A program made the translations under genes and the position numbers. The notes under the pieces were generated by a model that saw only the letters and a list, made by a program, of their open reading frames with translations, was not told the origin of the DNA and did no database searches. From Sambucus nigra (lineage: Eukaryota > Streptophyta > Magnoliopsida > Dipsacales > Adoxaceae), in the NCBI GenBank assembly GCA_949130495.1, contig CASBWL010000412.1, positions 62,001-126,000 on the forward strand: a stretch of DNA of 64,000 nt, read 5' to 3'. Positions 62,659-64,000 of this stretch are shown in pieces. Every line of letters starts with the position of its first letter. Within the stretch, counting starts at the first letter, position 1.

Positions 62659-63180
62659 TAGATATGACAACTGAAAAGATCAAAATGATTCGGGAACGGA
62701 TAAAGATAGCGCAAAGCAGTCATAAATTTTATGCAGATAAGAGGAAGCATCCATTGGAATTTCAGAAGGGAGATTTTGTATTCCTGCGTATTTCACCGTG
62801 GAAAGGCGTTATAAGATTTGGCAAAAAGGGGAAACTAAGTCCAAGATACATTGGACCATATGAAGTGTTGGAAAGAATTGGGCCCCTGGCTTATAGACTA
62901 TCATTACCTCCAGATTTATCTCGGTTACATGATGTGTTTCATGTATCAATGCTTCGTAAGTATTTGGCAGATCCATCTCATGAACTGAAAACCCAACCTA
63001 TTGAACTGAAAGAAGACTTGTCGTACATCGAGGAACCGGTGGAAATTCTTGATCGTAAGGAGCAAGTATTGAGGAATAAGGTTATTCCCTTAGTTAAAGT
63101 TATGTTGATGAGACATGGAATTAAATAAGCAACTTGTAAAATGGAGGATAGCATGAAGAAACAGTATCCCCATTTGTTTG
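62643..63180 (+). pseudogene. pol: Element E pol, C-terminal end with broken chromodomain
   Basis: After a one-base shift the integrase C-terminal domain continues (GKKGKLSPRYIGPYEVLERI, then HDVFHVSMLRKY). The chromodomain begins at about 63025 (PVEILDRKEQVLRNKVIPLV) but the frame stops at 63126-63128. Further homologous codons are still recognisable to about 63180, past the stop. Confidence 0.88.
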
Positions 63181-63220
63181 GTAAGTGTCATTCGTATTAA
63201 ATTTCGGGGACGAAATTTTC

Positions 63221-63234
63221 TAAGGGGGGAAAGT
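63221..63234 (+). promoter_or_regulatory. Polypurine tract of element E
   Basis: TAAGGGGGGAAAGT directly precedes the 3' LTR. The nearby GGGGACGAAATTTTCTAAGG context is usual for Tekay-type elements. Confidence 0.93.
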
Positions 63235-64000
63235 TGTGACAACCCGAATATAATTTTGATAAATTATATTTAAATCATGTTGACATTATGTGATATGAAT
63301 AATGTATTATTAGTATATCTAATATTAAGTGCTTATGTTTAGTCTAATCCTATTTTCATAAATCATGAAATGTCGAGTTATGTACGAACACAAGATTTGG
63401 TTATTTTCGATAGAAATGTTCCTGTTTAAAACTAGTTTTGACCATTGTAACATTATAATTGACTTGAGGTGAAAACTACATAGTTGTAGAAATGTGAGTT
63501 AGGGTCGTAACACAACAAACGTTGCATCAAACGGATGCTCGAGGAAGAAGTTAGGTCGAAATTACGAGAAGGGGTAAATATGTCAATTCCCTTAAGTGGT
63601 AAATTGTCTTTTATTAAACCAAATGGTTTAATTTGATTGGTTGGCTTGGGAGGCAGCCTTGGACGACCTTATACCATTGAAATAGACTTATCCTTCAGCC
63701 AAAATCAGCCATGAAAGGGTTTTAAGCTTAAGGAAAGAGAAGGTAGAAGTTTAGGAAGGAAAAGTGAGGAGAAAAGGTGTAGAAAAATCCGTAGAAATTA
63801 CGTAAAAAGCCCTGAAGGTAATCCTAATTACAATTCTTGTTATTTATCTTATATTAATTATTTATATGATCTAAATCATCATAGGTTTACGAAATTTTCA
63901 GCCCTTTATATGTATGTATGGTTATATGCAAGTTTATGTTAAGTTGAATGTACAAACCCTTAAAATTGCTTTGTATTGAAACCTCTTGTATTCAAACTTG
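63235..64000 (+). repeat. 3' LTR of element E, cut by the window end
   Basis: The first 766 bp match 56128 onward with about fourteen substitutions seen by eye. The remaining ~1.56 kb lies outside. Confidence 0.95.

Larger units (their letters stand above)
56128..64000 (+). mobile_element. Element E: Tekay/Del-type Ty3/gypsy retrotransposon, right end beyond the window
   Basis: A 2325-bp 5' LTR (TGTGACAACCCG to GGTGTGTCA), tRNA-Met primer site, gag, pol, polypurine tract and the first 766 bp of the 3' LTR are present. The LTR parts that overlap differ by roughly 1.8% by eye. The gag-pol region has four in-frame stops in gag/protease and two frame breaks, and several catalytic-site changes, so it is dead. 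The target duplication cannot be checked because the right end is missing. Confidence 0.93.

Overview
The window is repeat-dense flowering-plant nuclear DNA (probably a eudicot; the species cannot be read from the sequence). The evidence is the repeat types: Ty3/gypsy chromoviruses of the Tekay/Del type primed by initiator tRNA-Met, Athila/Tat-type elements primed by tRNA-Asp, a CACTA DNA transposon, a LINE fragment, a degenerate satellite, and AT-rich spacers with microsatellites. I see no intact host gene. The only host-derived coding sequence is a broken 3' piece of the RNA polymerase subunit RPB3 gene inside the CACTA element. The setting looks like pericentromeric or other heterochromatin.

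Layout. (1) 1-782 and 11391-12632 are two halves of an old LTR split by element A, a complete Tekay-type element on the minus strand (783-11385, duplicated target TATTT) whose gag-pol is broken. (2) 12633-17060 holds a decayed Tat-like gag and its leader/LTR on the minus strand. (3) 17370-17822 and 55483-56127 are the two halves of a degenerate satellite block. (4) The satellite is split by a CACTA element (17823-55482, target CGT). The CACTA is split by element B (18585-47782, target GTAGG), a large LTR element with no visible gag-pol. B is split by element D (24609-43340, target ATAGG, minus strand), a nearly intact Athila-type element. D is split by element C (36066-42232, target GGTAT, minus strand), a young non-autonomous element with one open reading frame of unknown function. 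Every junction can be read, giving a four-deep nest. (5) 56128-64000 is another Tekay-type element, E, on the plus strand; its 3' LTR runs off the window.

How the parts relate. C has no reverse transcriptase but shares with D the tRNA-Asp primer site, the region next to the polypurine tract and about 1.7 kb of 3' non-coding sequence, including two adjacent small hairpins whose stems are identical in both. C therefore looks like a parasite of Athila-type machinery that landed in a member of its helper clade, about 25 bp upstream of the TATA box in the 5' LTR. A and B form a looser second pair: they share LTR ends and leader, but B lacks genes. The C/D pair, with its unknown 374-residue protein, is the best candidate for a new system here.
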